Source of the DNA: Paenibacillus andongensis
GTDB lineage: Bacteria > Bacillota > Bacilli > Paenibacillales > NBRC-103111
Assembly: GCF_025369935.1 (NCBI RefSeq)
Contig: NZ_CP104467.1
Coordinates: 1,495,001-1,559,000 of the forward strand
Length of the DNA: 64,000 bases
Reading direction: 5' to 3'
Each line of letters begins with the position of its first letter. Positions within the stretch are counted from its first letter, which is position 1. The translations under genes and the position numbers were made by a program. Below the pieces are notes generated by a model that searched no databases, had not been told where the DNA came from, and saw only the letters and a list, made by a program, of their open reading frames with translations. Shown here piece by piece: positions 34,790 through 43,087 of the stretch.

Positions 34790-35540
34790 AGCTAGGTACG
34801 TCACAAGCAAAATTGGCAAAACGAAAGCAATCGAATCGAAGCAAAAGCTGCGTCAATATGTTCCGATCACCAAACGAATGAATCAAGAGACACTAAGGGA
34901 AATGCTTAATCAATATAAAATGGTGTATATTAAACCGAATGTAGGGATGTTTGGAAACGGTGTTATTCGTGTGGAACAGGGGAATGAGGGGGTAGAAAAG
35001 CCATATTCGTATCAGTCTGGGGTTCGACTAAGACAGTTTAAAACATTTGATGAGATGTATGCATCCATCAGTAGAAGGACGAAAAAACGGAATTATTTAG
35101 TGCAAAAAGGGATTCACTTGCTCAAATACAAAGGAAACCGCTTCGATCTTCGTGTTATGGTTCAACAAACGCCTCTTCAGAAATGGGAGACAACGGGTGT
35201 CATAGGCAGAGTGGCCCATCCGAAAAAAGTGGTTACTAACTTCCACAATGGGGGAACATTGAAGCCAGTGGAAACGCTGCTCCACAAATATTTGCCTGCA
35301 AGTAAGCGGAAAGATTATGTCAAGAAGCTGCACAGTCTGGGGACGCAGGTTGCGAAGGCGATTAACGCGCGCTATAAAGGGGTTAAGGAGATCGGCGTCG
35401 ATGTGGCATTGGATGATAAGCTGCATCCATGGATTCTCGAGGTCAATACGAGTCCAGATCCCTATATTTTTCGGAGATTGAGTGATAAACGTATTTTTGC
35501 GAAAATGAGACGTTATGCCAAAGCTTACGACCGGTTATGA
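34749..35540 (+). CDS. YheC/YheD-family ATP-grasp protein
   Basis: 263 residues. A basic N terminus (about 1-30) is followed by an ATP-grasp domain: MVYIKPNVGMFGNGVIRV, LVQKGIHLLKYKGNRFDLRV and EIGVDVALDDKLHPWILEVN with the metal-binding Glu/Asn. The family is spore-coat associated; the ligase reaction is unknown. CTGGAGG precedes the ATG. Its end overlaps the convergent EAL gene by six bases. Confidence 0.85.
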   Translation: MKKTSKKPVRRIRRARYVTSKIGKTKAIESKQKLRQYVPITKRMNQETLREMLNQYKMVYIKPNVGMFGNGVIRVEQGNEGVEKPYSYQSGVRLRQFKTFDEMYASISRRTKKRNYLVQKGIHLLKYKGNRFDLRVMVQQTPLQKWETTGVIGRVAHPKKVVTNFHNGGTLKPVETLLHKYLPASKRKDYVKKLHSLGTQVAKAINARYKGVKEIGVDVALDDKLHPWILEVNTSPDPYIFRRLSDKRIFAKMRRYAKAYDRL

Positions 35541-36908
35541 AATCATAACCGGTCTGTTGTTATTCCTATGAAAGGTTTGCTCAATTTCGATAGCGGATAC
35601 AGGAGGACTTAATAAATAGCCTTGAATCGTCGTACAGGTCGTTTCTTTCAATATTTCAAGCTGGCTCCATTCTTCTACGCCTTCTGCAACCACTTGTACC
35701 TCAAGAGCATGGCCGAGATGGATAATGGCATTGGTAATGGCCCAATCATCTTTATTGCTATGTATATTTTTCACGAAAGAACGGTCAATTTTCAGACAAT
35801 GGATAGGAAATTCTTTCAAGTAATTAAGTGATGAGTAGCCAATTCCGAAGTCATCGATCGAGATCGAAATCCCTTTCGTACATAGCTTTTCTAGTACCGC
35901 GACGGTTGTATCCATATTTTGCATAATAGAGCTTTCGGTAATTTCAAATTCCAGAAAAGCAGGGTCAATACCGGTCTGCTCAATAATCTGAATGGCCTTA
36001 TCGGAAAAGGACTCATCTTGAAATTGACAAGGGGAGATATTTACAGCAATTTGATAGTTTAAAATGCCGGCTTCCAGCCATCTCGCTTTTTGGAGACAAG
36101 CCTCACGGAGCACCCATTCACCGAGCTGCAAAATCAAACCGGACTCTTCGGCAAGCGGAATAAACTCGTTAGGAGCAATTAAGCCGAGCTTCGGGTGATT
36201 CCAGCGCACCAAGGCTTCCAAACAAATAATGTTACCGGTGGAGAGTTCAAGACGCGGCTGATAGTATAGGATCAGTTGATTCTCAAGTATAGCCTTCCGC
36301 AGCTCAGTTTCCATCTCAATTTGATTGGAGAAACGCTGCATGTGTGATGAATGATAGCTGACGAGCTTGTTCTTGCCTGTACGCTTAGCGGCTAGGAGAG
36401 CTTGATCAGCTTGATGCATAGCTTGTTCAATTGTAGCTAGTGATATGTCTACAGCGCTTTTACCCATACTTGCGGTAATAAAACATTCTTGACCCATTAC
36501 AATGAAGGATGTAGCAAAAACCTGCTGGATACTTTGAATGGTTTGGGAAAGCTGATCTTGGGTATTAGCATGTATAAGGAGAACAAACTCATCATCTCCT
36601 GATTGAACAACTAGGTCACAGCCATGTATGTTCCGCAGACGATGGGCCACTTCTTCCAAAAGGAGATCGCCAGACATGTAGCCAAGCGAGAAATTAACTT
36701 GACGAAACCGGTCAATATCAAGGATGAGAAGCGTGCGTAATGGAGCTGTGAGCTTATCGTGATATCGGCTTCCAATAGCCTGCTTTAACAATGCTTGAAG
36801 CTGCTGGCGTTGGTAAATGCGAGTGTGTATTTTCTTACTCCTAAGAGTACCTAATTTTGTCGATGCGGCGAAGTGAAAAAGGCGCCAGACTGCTTTCATT
36901 GCTATCAC
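35535..36908 (-). CDS. GGDEF-EAL protein with degenerate GGDEF
   Basis: 457 residues. GGDEF domain about 30-185, with signature QSGDDEFVLL: the first Gly of GGDEF is replaced by Ser and the second D-position kept, so cyclase activity is doubtful and a GTP-sensing role possible. EAL domain about 200-450 with intact CLEALVRWNHP, the Mg-binding DDFGIGYSSL and KIDRSFV, so it probably hydrolyses c-di-GMP. No membrane helix or PAS domain. Convergent with the ATP-grasp gene. Confidence 0.9.
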   Translation of the reverse strand: MIAMKAVWRLFHFAASTKLGTLRSKKIHTRIYQRQQLQALLKQAIGSRYHDKLTAPLRTLLILDIDRFRQVNFSLGYMSGDLLLEEVAHRLRNIHGCDLVVQSGDDEFVLLIHANTQDQLSQTIQSIQQVFATSFIVMGQECFITASMGKSAVDISLATIEQAMHQADQALLAAKRTGKNKLVSYHSSHMQRFSNQIEMETELRKAILENQLILYYQPRLELSTGNIICLEALVRWNHPKLGLIAPNEFIPLAEESGLILQLGEWVLREACLQKARWLEAGILNYQIAVNISPCQFQDESFSDKAIQIIEQTGIDPAFLEFEITESSIMQNMDTTVAVLEKLCTKGISISIDDFGIGYSSLNYLKEFPIHCLKIDRSFVKNIHSNKDDWAITNAIIHLGHALEVQVVAEGVEEWSQLEILKETTCTTIQGYLLSPPVSAIEIEQTFHRNNNRPVMIS

Positions 36909-37109
36909 TCATTCCCACATCATAGTTGTCCACTGTACCCTTTATCATAAGTCGAAAGGCGAACAGTAGACAAGATTATAAATTAGTTATTTTTACAAAA
37001 AATAGCAAAATATTTGTTTAACTTTATGTAAAATTGATGAAAATGTCGAATATTGTAAATTAAAATAATCGTTAATTTTGTATTGACATGAATGGCTTTT
37101 GAATGAGAG

Positions 37110-37127
37110 AATGTACGCGTGTACATT
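37110..37127 (+). promoter_or_regulatory. operator-like palindrome before the LacI gene
   Basis: AATGTAC and GTACATT arms around GCGT, a 7-4-7 inverted repeat with central CG as LacI-family proteins prefer. It lies 36 bases before the start at 37163, downstream of a TTGACA at 37083. Probably autoregulatory. The rest of 36909-37162 is very AT-rich with nothing else seen. Confidence 0.55.
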
Positions 37128-37162
37128 GTTAGTTTAATGGATGAATTATTGGAGGCTTATGC

Positions 37163-38197
37163 ATGGTGACGAGAAAAGAGGTTGCTGAACTAGCAGGGGT
37201 TTCAGAGGCGACCGTATCCCGTGTATTCAATGGGCTAGGCCCCATGAAGCCTGCTACGAAAGAGCGTGTACTTGAATCTGCTAAACAGCTCAACTATCAT
37301 CCCAATGCGATTGCGCAAAGCTTCGCTCGGAGGCGCAGCGGTAATCTTGGCGTTGTACTGCCCTATATGCCCAAAGTGCATCTCTTCTCTGCCTTTTATT
37401 TCGCGGAAATATTAAGCGGCATAGGGGAACAAGTAAGGGAGCTGGGGTACGATATGCTGCTGTCGCTCTTAACACCGGATGAGAGTTTGGATTACACCCG
37501 ACTTTATCGCTCGCAGAAGGTGGATGCTTGTGTCATCCTGGGTTCAAGGGATACTCCGCAGCAGCGGGAATCGTTATTGCAGCTGCAGGAGCAGGGACTG
37601 CCTTTTTGCTTGGTCAATCAAAGCTTCGAGGGGTTATCCTTTCATGAAGTGGATGCGGATCATGTAGAGGGCAGTTATAGGGCTGTTCGGCATTTACAGG
37701 AAGAGGGCTATCGGAAGATTGCTTTTCTGAACGGTTCGCCACAGTACTCAAACTCTGGAGATAGACTTCTAGGCTATAGGAAAGCAATGAGTGAAGCAGG
37801 TTTAGAAGTTCCTCCTGAGCTCCTGCTTGAAGGCAATTACAGCCGTAAAAGCGGTTATGAAGCAGCATCAAGGCTATGGGAACATCGGGATCAAGTGGAA
37901 GCGGTATTTGCGGCCAATGATCGCATGGCGATTGGTCTGATGCAAGGGCTCCGTGAGCGAGGCTGGGTCGCTGGACGTGATTTCGCCATAGTTGGCTGCG
38001 ATGATTCGGATGCTGCCAAGCTCTGCGATCCACCGCTAAGCAGCATCAATGTGCCTTTCTATGAGATGGGCAAAGAAGCAGCACGCAGTGTGCTGGCGGG
38101 TTTGCTGCATGCGGAAGGCACGAAGGATACACGAATCAAACTGCCAACCCGGTTGGTTGTGCGACAATCATCGAGAGCAGTCATCATAAATGATTAA
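37163..38197 (+). CDS. LacI-family transcriptional regulator
   Basis: 344 residues. N-terminal helix-turn-helix VTRKEVAELAGVSEATVSRV (2-21) and hinge region LNYHPNAIAQSFARRRS, then a periplasmic-binding-protein-like sugar domain (about 60-335). GGAGG precedes the ATG. It stands 81 bases ahead of the dehydrogenase-ThuA operon in the same direction, the likely target. Confidence 0.93.
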   Translation: MVTRKEVAELAGVSEATVSRVFNGLGPMKPATKERVLESAKQLNYHPNAIAQSFARRRSGNLGVVLPYMPKVHLFSAFYFAEILSGIGEQVRELGYDMLLSLLTPDESLDYTRLYRSQKVDACVILGSRDTPQQRESLLQLQEQGLPFCLVNQSFEGLSFHEVDADHVEGSYRAVRHLQEEGYRKIAFLNGSPQYSNSGDRLLGYRKAMSEAGLEVPPELLLEGNYSRKSGYEAASRLWEHRDQVEAVFAANDRMAIGLMQGLRERGWVAGRDFAIVGCDDSDAAKLCDPPLSSINVPFYEMGKEAARSVLAGLLHAEGTKDTRIKLPTRLVVRQSSRAVIIND

Positions 38198-38278
38198 TAG
38201 GTATATGGATGAAAGAACCCAAATGAATGCTAAAGAAGCTAGTTTTGCTAAGGCGAAACTCTAGGGAGGCGCACTTTT

Positions 38279-39439
38279 ATGAAATCTTTCAATATCGGTA
38301 TGGTTGGCTATAAGTTTATGGGCAAAGCACATAGTCATGCTTATAAGGATTTGCATATGTTTTTCCCGCAGACAGCGGTACCGAAGATGAAGCTCATCTG
38401 CGGTCGAGATGAAAGCGGTGTCAGCAGCGCAGCCGAACAATTCGGCTGGGACGGGTATGTCACCGACTGGCGCGAGCTGGTCACGCATCCCGATATCGAC
38501 ATCGTCGATATCAATGCGCCCAGCGACGCGCACAAGGAAATCGCGCTTGCTGCGGCGAAGGCCGGCAAGCATCTGTTCTGTGAGAAGCCGCTGGCGCTGA
38601 CCCTTGCGGATGCAAGGGAAATGCTGGAGGCGGCTGAAACAGCCGGGGTGAAGCACATGGTGGGCTTCAACTACAGGTTTGCACCTGCGGTGCAGCTCGC
38701 GAAGAAGCTGGTCGAGAGCGGCCGTCTCGGAGACATCTATCACTTCCGCGCCTGGTTCCTGCAGGATTGGATCGTAGATCCAACGTTCCCGCTGGTGTGG
38801 CGCCTCCAGAAGGAGATTGCCGGCTCTGGGTCGCACGGCGATTTGGGCGCGCATCTCATCGATCTGGCGCACTTCTTAGTCGGTGACATGACGGAGGTTA
38901 TCGGCATGAGTGAGACGTTCGTCAAGGAGCGTCCGCTGCCGACTTCGATGACGGGGCTTAGCGCCAAAGGCAGCAAGGATGCACCGCACGGACCGGTCAC
39001 GGTCGATGATGCGACGCTGTTCATGGCACGCTTCGCGAATGGGGCGCTTGGCAGCTTCGAGGCTACTCGTTTTGCTCCAGGGCACCGGTGCACGAATTCT
39101 TTTGAAATTAATGGCAGTAAGGGCAGTGTGAAGTTTGATTTTGAGCGGTTGAATGAATTACAGGTTTATTTTACAAGCGATGATGAGGATGTACAGGGTT
39201 TCAGACGAGTTCTGGCGACAGATCCGTCGCATGCTTATATGGATGCGTGGTGGCCTGCGGGACATACGATTGGTTATGAGCACACATTTGTACACGAAGT
39301 CGTTGAGTTCATGAACGCACTTTCGGAAGACCGTCAGCCGGTCCCGAATTTCGTAGATGGTGTGAAGTGTCAAGAGGTGCTGGAAGCAGTGGATCAATCC
39401 ATTGCGCAGCGTCGTTGGGTCAGTATTAGCGAAGTCTAA
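38279..39439 (+). CDS. Gfo/Idh/MocA-family oxidoreductase
   Basis: 386 residues. NAD(P)-binding GMVGYKFMGKAHSHAY (6-21) and the catalytic-region LFCEKPLALTL (about 98-108), then the alpha/beta C-terminal domain with SGSHGDLGAHLIDLAHFL. Such enzymes oxidise or epimerise sugars and inositols. GGGAGG precedes the ATG. About 38400-39080 is markedly GC-rich compared with both ends of the gene. Confidence 0.9.
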   Translation: MKSFNIGMVGYKFMGKAHSHAYKDLHMFFPQTAVPKMKLICGRDESGVSSAAEQFGWDGYVTDWRELVTHPDIDIVDINAPSDAHKEIALAAAKAGKHLFCEKPLALTLADAREMLEAAETAGVKHMVGFNYRFAPAVQLAKKLVESGRLGDIYHFRAWFLQDWIVDPTFPLVWRLQKEIAGSGSHGDLGAHLIDLAHFLVGDMTEVIGMSETFVKERPLPTSMTGLSAKGSKDAPHGPVTVDDATLFMARFANGALGSFEATRFAPGHRCTNSFEINGSKGSVKFDFERLNELQVYFTSDDEDVQGFRRVLATDPSHAYMDAWWPAGHTIGYEHTFVHEVVEFMNALSEDRQPVPNFVDGVKCQEVLEAVDQSIAQRRWVSISEV

Positions 39440-39469
39440 GGATAGAAAGTATGGAGAGGGGTCTTAAGC

Positions 39470-40099
39470 GTGAGTAAACAAGCATTGATTGTGTGGGGTG
39501 GCTGGGACGGCCATCAACCTGAAGAGGTGGCTGGCATTTTCGCAGGGTTATTGCGTGAGGAAGGCTTTGGCGTGGAAGTATCAGATACACTGGACAGCTT
39601 CAAAGATGCAGAGCGCTTGGCGGGCGTAGATCTTATCGTTCCAGTATGGACCATGGGTAAAATCGAGAGTGAGCAGCTGAACCCGTTAATTGCAGCGGTA
39701 AAAGAAGGCGGAACTGGCATCGCAGGTTGTCATGGCGGCATGGCAGATTCTTTCCGTAATGAAGTGGAATATCAATACATGGTTGGCGGTCAATGGGTAG
39801 CGCATCCTGGGAATGACGGCGTTACGTATACGGTTCGAATTAAGGATCGGGGGCATCTATTGACGGAGGGCATGGATGATTTCGTTGTGGTCTCGGAAAA
39901 GTATTACATGCATGTGGACCCAGCTATCCACGTACATGCGGTAACAGACTTTGGCGATGTGGAGATGCCGGTTGTTTGGACCAAAACCTATGGAGCGGGC
40001 AAGGTGTATTATAACTCGCTAGGTCATCAAGCTAACATCGTTCGTATGCCAGAAACACTAGAGTTAATGCGCCGCGGCTTGCTGTGGGCAACAAGATAA
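39470..40099 (+). CDS. ThuA-domain protein
   Basis: 209 residues, class I glutamine amidotransferase-like fold of the ThuA family: ALIVWGGWDGHQPEE at the start, GIAGCHGGMADSFRN with the Cys-His motif (about 86-99), and GAGKVYYNSLGHQ near the end. ThuA proteins accompany disaccharide 3-keto-glycoside oxidation (trehalose use in rhizobia). GTG start. Between two Gfo/Idh/MocA genes, so likely part of a keto-sugar pathway. Confidence 0.87.
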   Translation: MSKQALIVWGGWDGHQPEEVAGIFAGLLREEGFGVEVSDTLDSFKDAERLAGVDLIVPVWTMGKIESEQLNPLIAAVKEGGTGIAGCHGGMADSFRNEVEYQYMVGGQWVAHPGNDGVTYTVRIKDRGHLLTEGMDDFVVVSEKYYMHVDPAIHVHAVTDFGDVEMPVVWTKTYGAGKVYYNSLGHQANIVRMPETLELMRRGLLWATR

Positions 40100-40119
40100 C
40101 AATTAGGGGGAAGTAAGCA

Positions 40120-41214
40120 ATGAGCAAGAAGAAAGTTGGTATTATCGGTTGCGGCAATATTAGTGCTGCTTATATGAAAAATATTCCTACCTTTGAGCAC
40201 TTGGAGCTGCTCGCGTGTGCCGATATCGATTTGGCTAGAGCAAAGGCTCGGGCGGAGGAATTCAGTATTCCTCATGCGTATACGGTTCAAGAGCTATTGA
40301 ATGATCCGAATATTGATATTGTAATTAATTTGACGATTCCTGCTGCGCATGCCGAAGTCTGTATTCAAGTGCTGGAAGCGGGCAAACACGTGTATGTGGA
40401 GAAGCCGCTCGCTGTAACCCGCGAAGAAGGTTTGCAGATTCTAGAAGTTGCGCGCCGTAAGGGATTGCTGGTTGGCAGTGCACCGGATACGTTCCTCGGA
40501 GGAGGCATCCAAACGTGTGTGAAGCTGATTAATGACGGCTGGATTGGCACACCGATTGCAGGGGCGGCATTCATGATGGGCAAAGGCCATGAGCATTGGC
40601 ACCCGGATCCTGAATTTTATTATGCAAAAGGCGGCGGCCCTATGTTCGATATGGGTCCCTACTACTTAACCGCGCTTGTGGCTTTGCTGGGGCCTATCCG
40701 CCGAGTTACCGGTTCGGCTGCCGTTAGTTTCCCGGAGCGCACAATTTCTAGTGAGAAGAAACGCGGGCAGAAAATCACGGTAGAAACACCAACGCATATT
40801 GCTGGTGTTTTGGATTTCCATAGCGGTGCGATTGCCACGTTAGTAACAAGCTTTGATATTATGGGTGGTACTCAGCTGCCTCACATTGAAATCTACGGCA
40901 GTCAAGGTTCTTTACGCGTTCCGGACCCGAATACATTCGGAGGTCAGGTGCTTATTCGCAAAGGCGGATCCGATTGGGAGCCGATTCCTCTTTCGCACGG
41001 CTACACAGAAAACCACCGCGGTTTAGGTGTTGCAGCGATGGCTGAGGCTCTGATAAGCGGCCAAAGTGATGCACATCGCGCGAATGGGGAGCTGGCGTAC
41101 CACGTGCTCGAGGCGATGCATGGCTTTCACGATGCGTCCGACTCAGGGAAGCATTATGTGATGCAAAGCAGCTGTGAGAGACCAGCCCCGCTGTCACCTG
41201 ATACCGTACTATAA
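40120..41214 (+). CDS. Gfo/Idh/MocA-family oxidoreductase, second copy
   Basis: 364 residues. VGIIGCGNISAAYMKNI (5-21) is the NAD(P) loop; VYVEKPLAVT carries the catalytic Lys; GGGPMFDMGPYYLTALVALLG leads the C-terminal domain. It differs clearly from the gene at 38279, so the two likely do different oxidations in one pathway. AGGGGGAAG precedes the ATG. Ends the operon at a terminator. Confidence 0.9.
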   Translation: MSKKKVGIIGCGNISAAYMKNIPTFEHLELLACADIDLARAKARAEEFSIPHAYTVQELLNDPNIDIVINLTIPAAHAEVCIQVLEAGKHVYVEKPLAVTREEGLQILEVARRKGLLVGSAPDTFLGGGIQTCVKLINDGWIGTPIAGAAFMMGKGHEHWHPDPEFYYAKGGGPMFDMGPYYLTALVALLGPIRRVTGSAAVSFPERTISSEKKRGQKITVETPTHIAGVLDFHSGAIATLVTSFDIMGGTQLPHIEIYGSQGSLRVPDPNTFGGQVLIRKGGSDWEPIPLSHGYTENHRGLGVAAMAEALISGQSDAHRANGELAYHVLEAMHGFHDASDSGKHYVMQSSCERPAPLSPDTVL

Positions 41215-41229
41215 TAAATTAATACATGG

Positions 41230-41260
41230 ATCCTCCTCTTGATTAAGAGGGGGATTTTTT
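41230..41260 (+). terminator. terminator of the dehydrogenase-ThuA operon
   Basis: ATCCTCCTCTT / AAGAGGGGGAT stem with T6. Confidence 0.88.
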
Positions 41261-41421
41261 GAGTTGATAAGAAAGTATAAATTCACGTAAAGACCATTTT
41301 TTTACAATCTATATGTACAACCAGTTCGGGTCGAGGTTCTGAACATATACTAAATTTATAATTAAATCCGTAAATGGCGCAGTTGGAGGGCATTACATTA
41401 TTGAGAATGAGGTGAGCTGTC

Positions 41422-41892
41422 TTGATTAAGATGAATCCGTACATGAAAAGGAAAATAAAAGGGAAGAAATTCATTGGGTCTGGTGTAACGCGAGTTGTAT
41501 ACGATTTAGGTAACGGCTATGTTATGAAGATAGCAAAATCAAAAAAAGGGATCAAATGCAACAAGAGGGAAGTAGACATGTATAAATCATCTTTGAAATC
41601 GTTAAGAAAATATTTTGCGCAAATTATCGATTACGACACGGATTATCGCTGGGTAATTATGAAAAAATATGATCGGAAATTCCGGAATTCCTCAATAAAT
41701 AGACGATTGCTTATGAAATTAGTAAAGAAATTTTTGGACAATGGAATCATTCCATCCAGGGGTACAGGCAATTATTATAAATCGTATGCCCGTAACCTGC
41801 GTTTAAAGAAGCACTTGCGTTTAAAGCGGAGTAAACAGATCGTAGTCATTGATTATGGGGGATTTAGATTTCGTAGAAAAAAAAGCAGGTAG
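41422..41892 (+). CDS. minimal protein-kinase-like protein
   Basis: 156 residues, strongly basic. Kinase-lobe features: Gly-rich loop FIGSGVTRVVYDLGNGYVMK with a Lys in VMKIAK (VAIK position, about 33-38), a Glu in KREVDMY (helix C position), and IDYGGF (about 144-149) where DFG would be. The catalytic HRD loop is not recognisable; PSRGTGNYY may stand in its place. Too short for a normal kinase (about 250), so a pseudokinase or atypical mini-kinase, perhaps of spore origin. TTG start seven bases after GAGGTGA. Confidence 0.6.
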   Translation: MIKMNPYMKRKIKGKKFIGSGVTRVVYDLGNGYVMKIAKSKKGIKCNKREVDMYKSSLKSLRKYFAQIIDYDTDYRWVIMKKYDRKFRNSSINRRLLMKLVKKFLDNGIIPSRGTGNYYKSYARNLRLKKHLRLKRSKQIVVIDYGGFRFRRKKSR

Positions 41893-41909
41893 CGGTACCT
41901 GCTTTTTGT
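41879..41909 (+). terminator. terminator after 41892
   Basis: AAAAGCAGGTA / TACCTGCTTTTT stem overlapping the last codons of the gene. Confidence 0.85.
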
Positions 41910-41943
41910 TTGTTATCTAACCCCATGTTCTTGTCCTCCGACA

Positions 41944-41982
41944 TCAGCCCTTGACTGCACCTGCGGTAACGCCTTTTGTTAT
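41944..41982 (-). pseudogene. remnant: C terminus of a sugar ABC permease
   Basis: On the minus strand the frame reads K-I-T-K-G-V-T-A-G-A-V-K-G-stop, the standard end of LplC/YtcP/AraQ-type permeases (compare FVKGLTLGAIKG at the end of the permease at 60026). An in-frame stop directly upstream marks the junction; the rest of the gene is absent. Confidence 0.75.
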
Positions 41983-42041
41983 TTTTTAAAAAATATACAG
42001 GCATGACCCCCAGCCAGTACCGGAACAATCTTGAGGATTAA
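41982..42041 (+). pseudogene. remnant: C terminus of a YesN/AraC-type regulator
   Basis: The plus-strand frame reads FFKKYTGMTPSQYRNNLED-stop, the standard end of the second helix-turn-helix of AraC-type regulators (compare TLFKKAVCMNPNEYRKQ at 57950). Nothing of the gene remains before 41982. Together with the permease tail it records a deletion. Confidence 0.78.
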
Positions 42042-42042
42042 A

Positions 42043-42074
42043 GAAAAGCTGCCTAATGTAGGGCAGCTTTTTTC
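42043..42074 (-). terminator. terminator of the AraC gene
   Basis: AAAAGCTGCC and GGGCAGCTTTT arms around the stop codon of the minus-strand gene. Confidence 0.75.
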
Positions 42075-42961
42075 GATTGACGGTACTGCAAGGGGCTCAT
42101 CCCCGTCCACCGTTTAAATTGCCTGCTGAAATGGGATAAATGAGAATAACCCAATAGGGAGGCGATTTTTTTGAGAGGTAGATCGGGCTGCGCAATGAGG
42201 ACTTTCGCTTCATGCAATTTAAGATCGGATAAATACTGTCGTGGAGACATCCCAAACACTTTGCGGAATACCTCAAGTCCATAACCAGAGCTGATCCCAA
42301 GCGAGGAAACAATGTCATCGATACTCAATTTCTTTTCTAGCGTTTCTTCATCCATCTGAGAATATGGGTTGAAGGATGCTTTGATGGACTCAGCAATTGC
42401 TTTGGCATACTGAACGGACGTGGGGGGAATGCTTTCGTTCTGATCTTCTGCTGGACTAACCATTTGCGCCAAGATTCCAAATAACTCAAACAAAGTAGCT
42501 TGTAAGCGAAACCGATCCGCTGTCGTATATTCACGAGGTTGCTGCGCCATTTCAACCCAATAATCGAGAACTTTTCGCAGTTTACCATTTTCCTCGGTCT
42601 CGGATGGGAAGAGAATCTTTGAGTTTTTGATCATTTCTTGCCGAAATAGGGGGTCGTCTACATTGAAATGGGCAGTAAAATATGTCATGCCTTCCTTTGA
42701 AATACAACGGTTAGCATGTTTGAATCCTGGCGGGATGAGGATGATATCTCCTGTTTTCAGCAAGTAACGATTCTTTTCCATCATCGTTTCCTGACAGCCA
42801 TCTAGGATTAGGTTAACTTCAAAGCCTATATGAGATTCAATGGGCATTTCCCACTTGTTCTCCACCTGCTGCAAGTGAGCTCCAAAAAATTTGACATTCC
42901 AATCAAACATAGGAAGCCAATTAGCGTTTTCCCAACTTACATACTGTTTTTCCTTAGCCAT
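42053..42961 (-). CDS. AraC-family transcriptional regulator
   Basis: 302 residues. N-terminal cupin sensor (about 30-110; GDIILIPPGFKHANR) and C-terminal double helix-turn-helix (about 195-295) with YGLEVFRKVFGMSPRQYLSD and LLGYSHLSHFSRQFKRWTGM. Divergent from the GH30-GH42 operon across a 126-base gap that has a TATAAT at 43031, so it probably activates that operon on binding a sugar. Confidence 0.92.
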   Translation of the reverse strand: MAKEKQYVSWENANWLPMFDWNVKFFGAHLQQVENKWEMPIESHIGFEVNLILDGCQETMMEKNRYLLKTGDIILIPPGFKHANRCISKEGMTYFTAHFNVDDPLFRQEMIKNSKILFPSETEENGKLRKVLDYWVEMAQQPREYTTADRFRLQATLFELFGILAQMVSPAEDQNESIPPTSVQYAKAIAESIKASFNPYSQMDEETLEKKLSIDDIVSSLGISSGYGLEVFRKVFGMSPRQYLSDLKLHEAKVLIAQPDLPLKKIASLLGYSHLSHFSRQFKRWTGMSPLQYRQSKKAALH

Positions 42962-43087
42962 CTCGGTTCACCTTGGTTTTGGGTAAATTTCACGTTGATT
43001 GGACAATCGCGTAGGGATCTATTCTCAATCTATAATAAAGAGAGAAAAGGATCAAGTCGTACCAAAAATAGATGGAGGTCTTAGATC

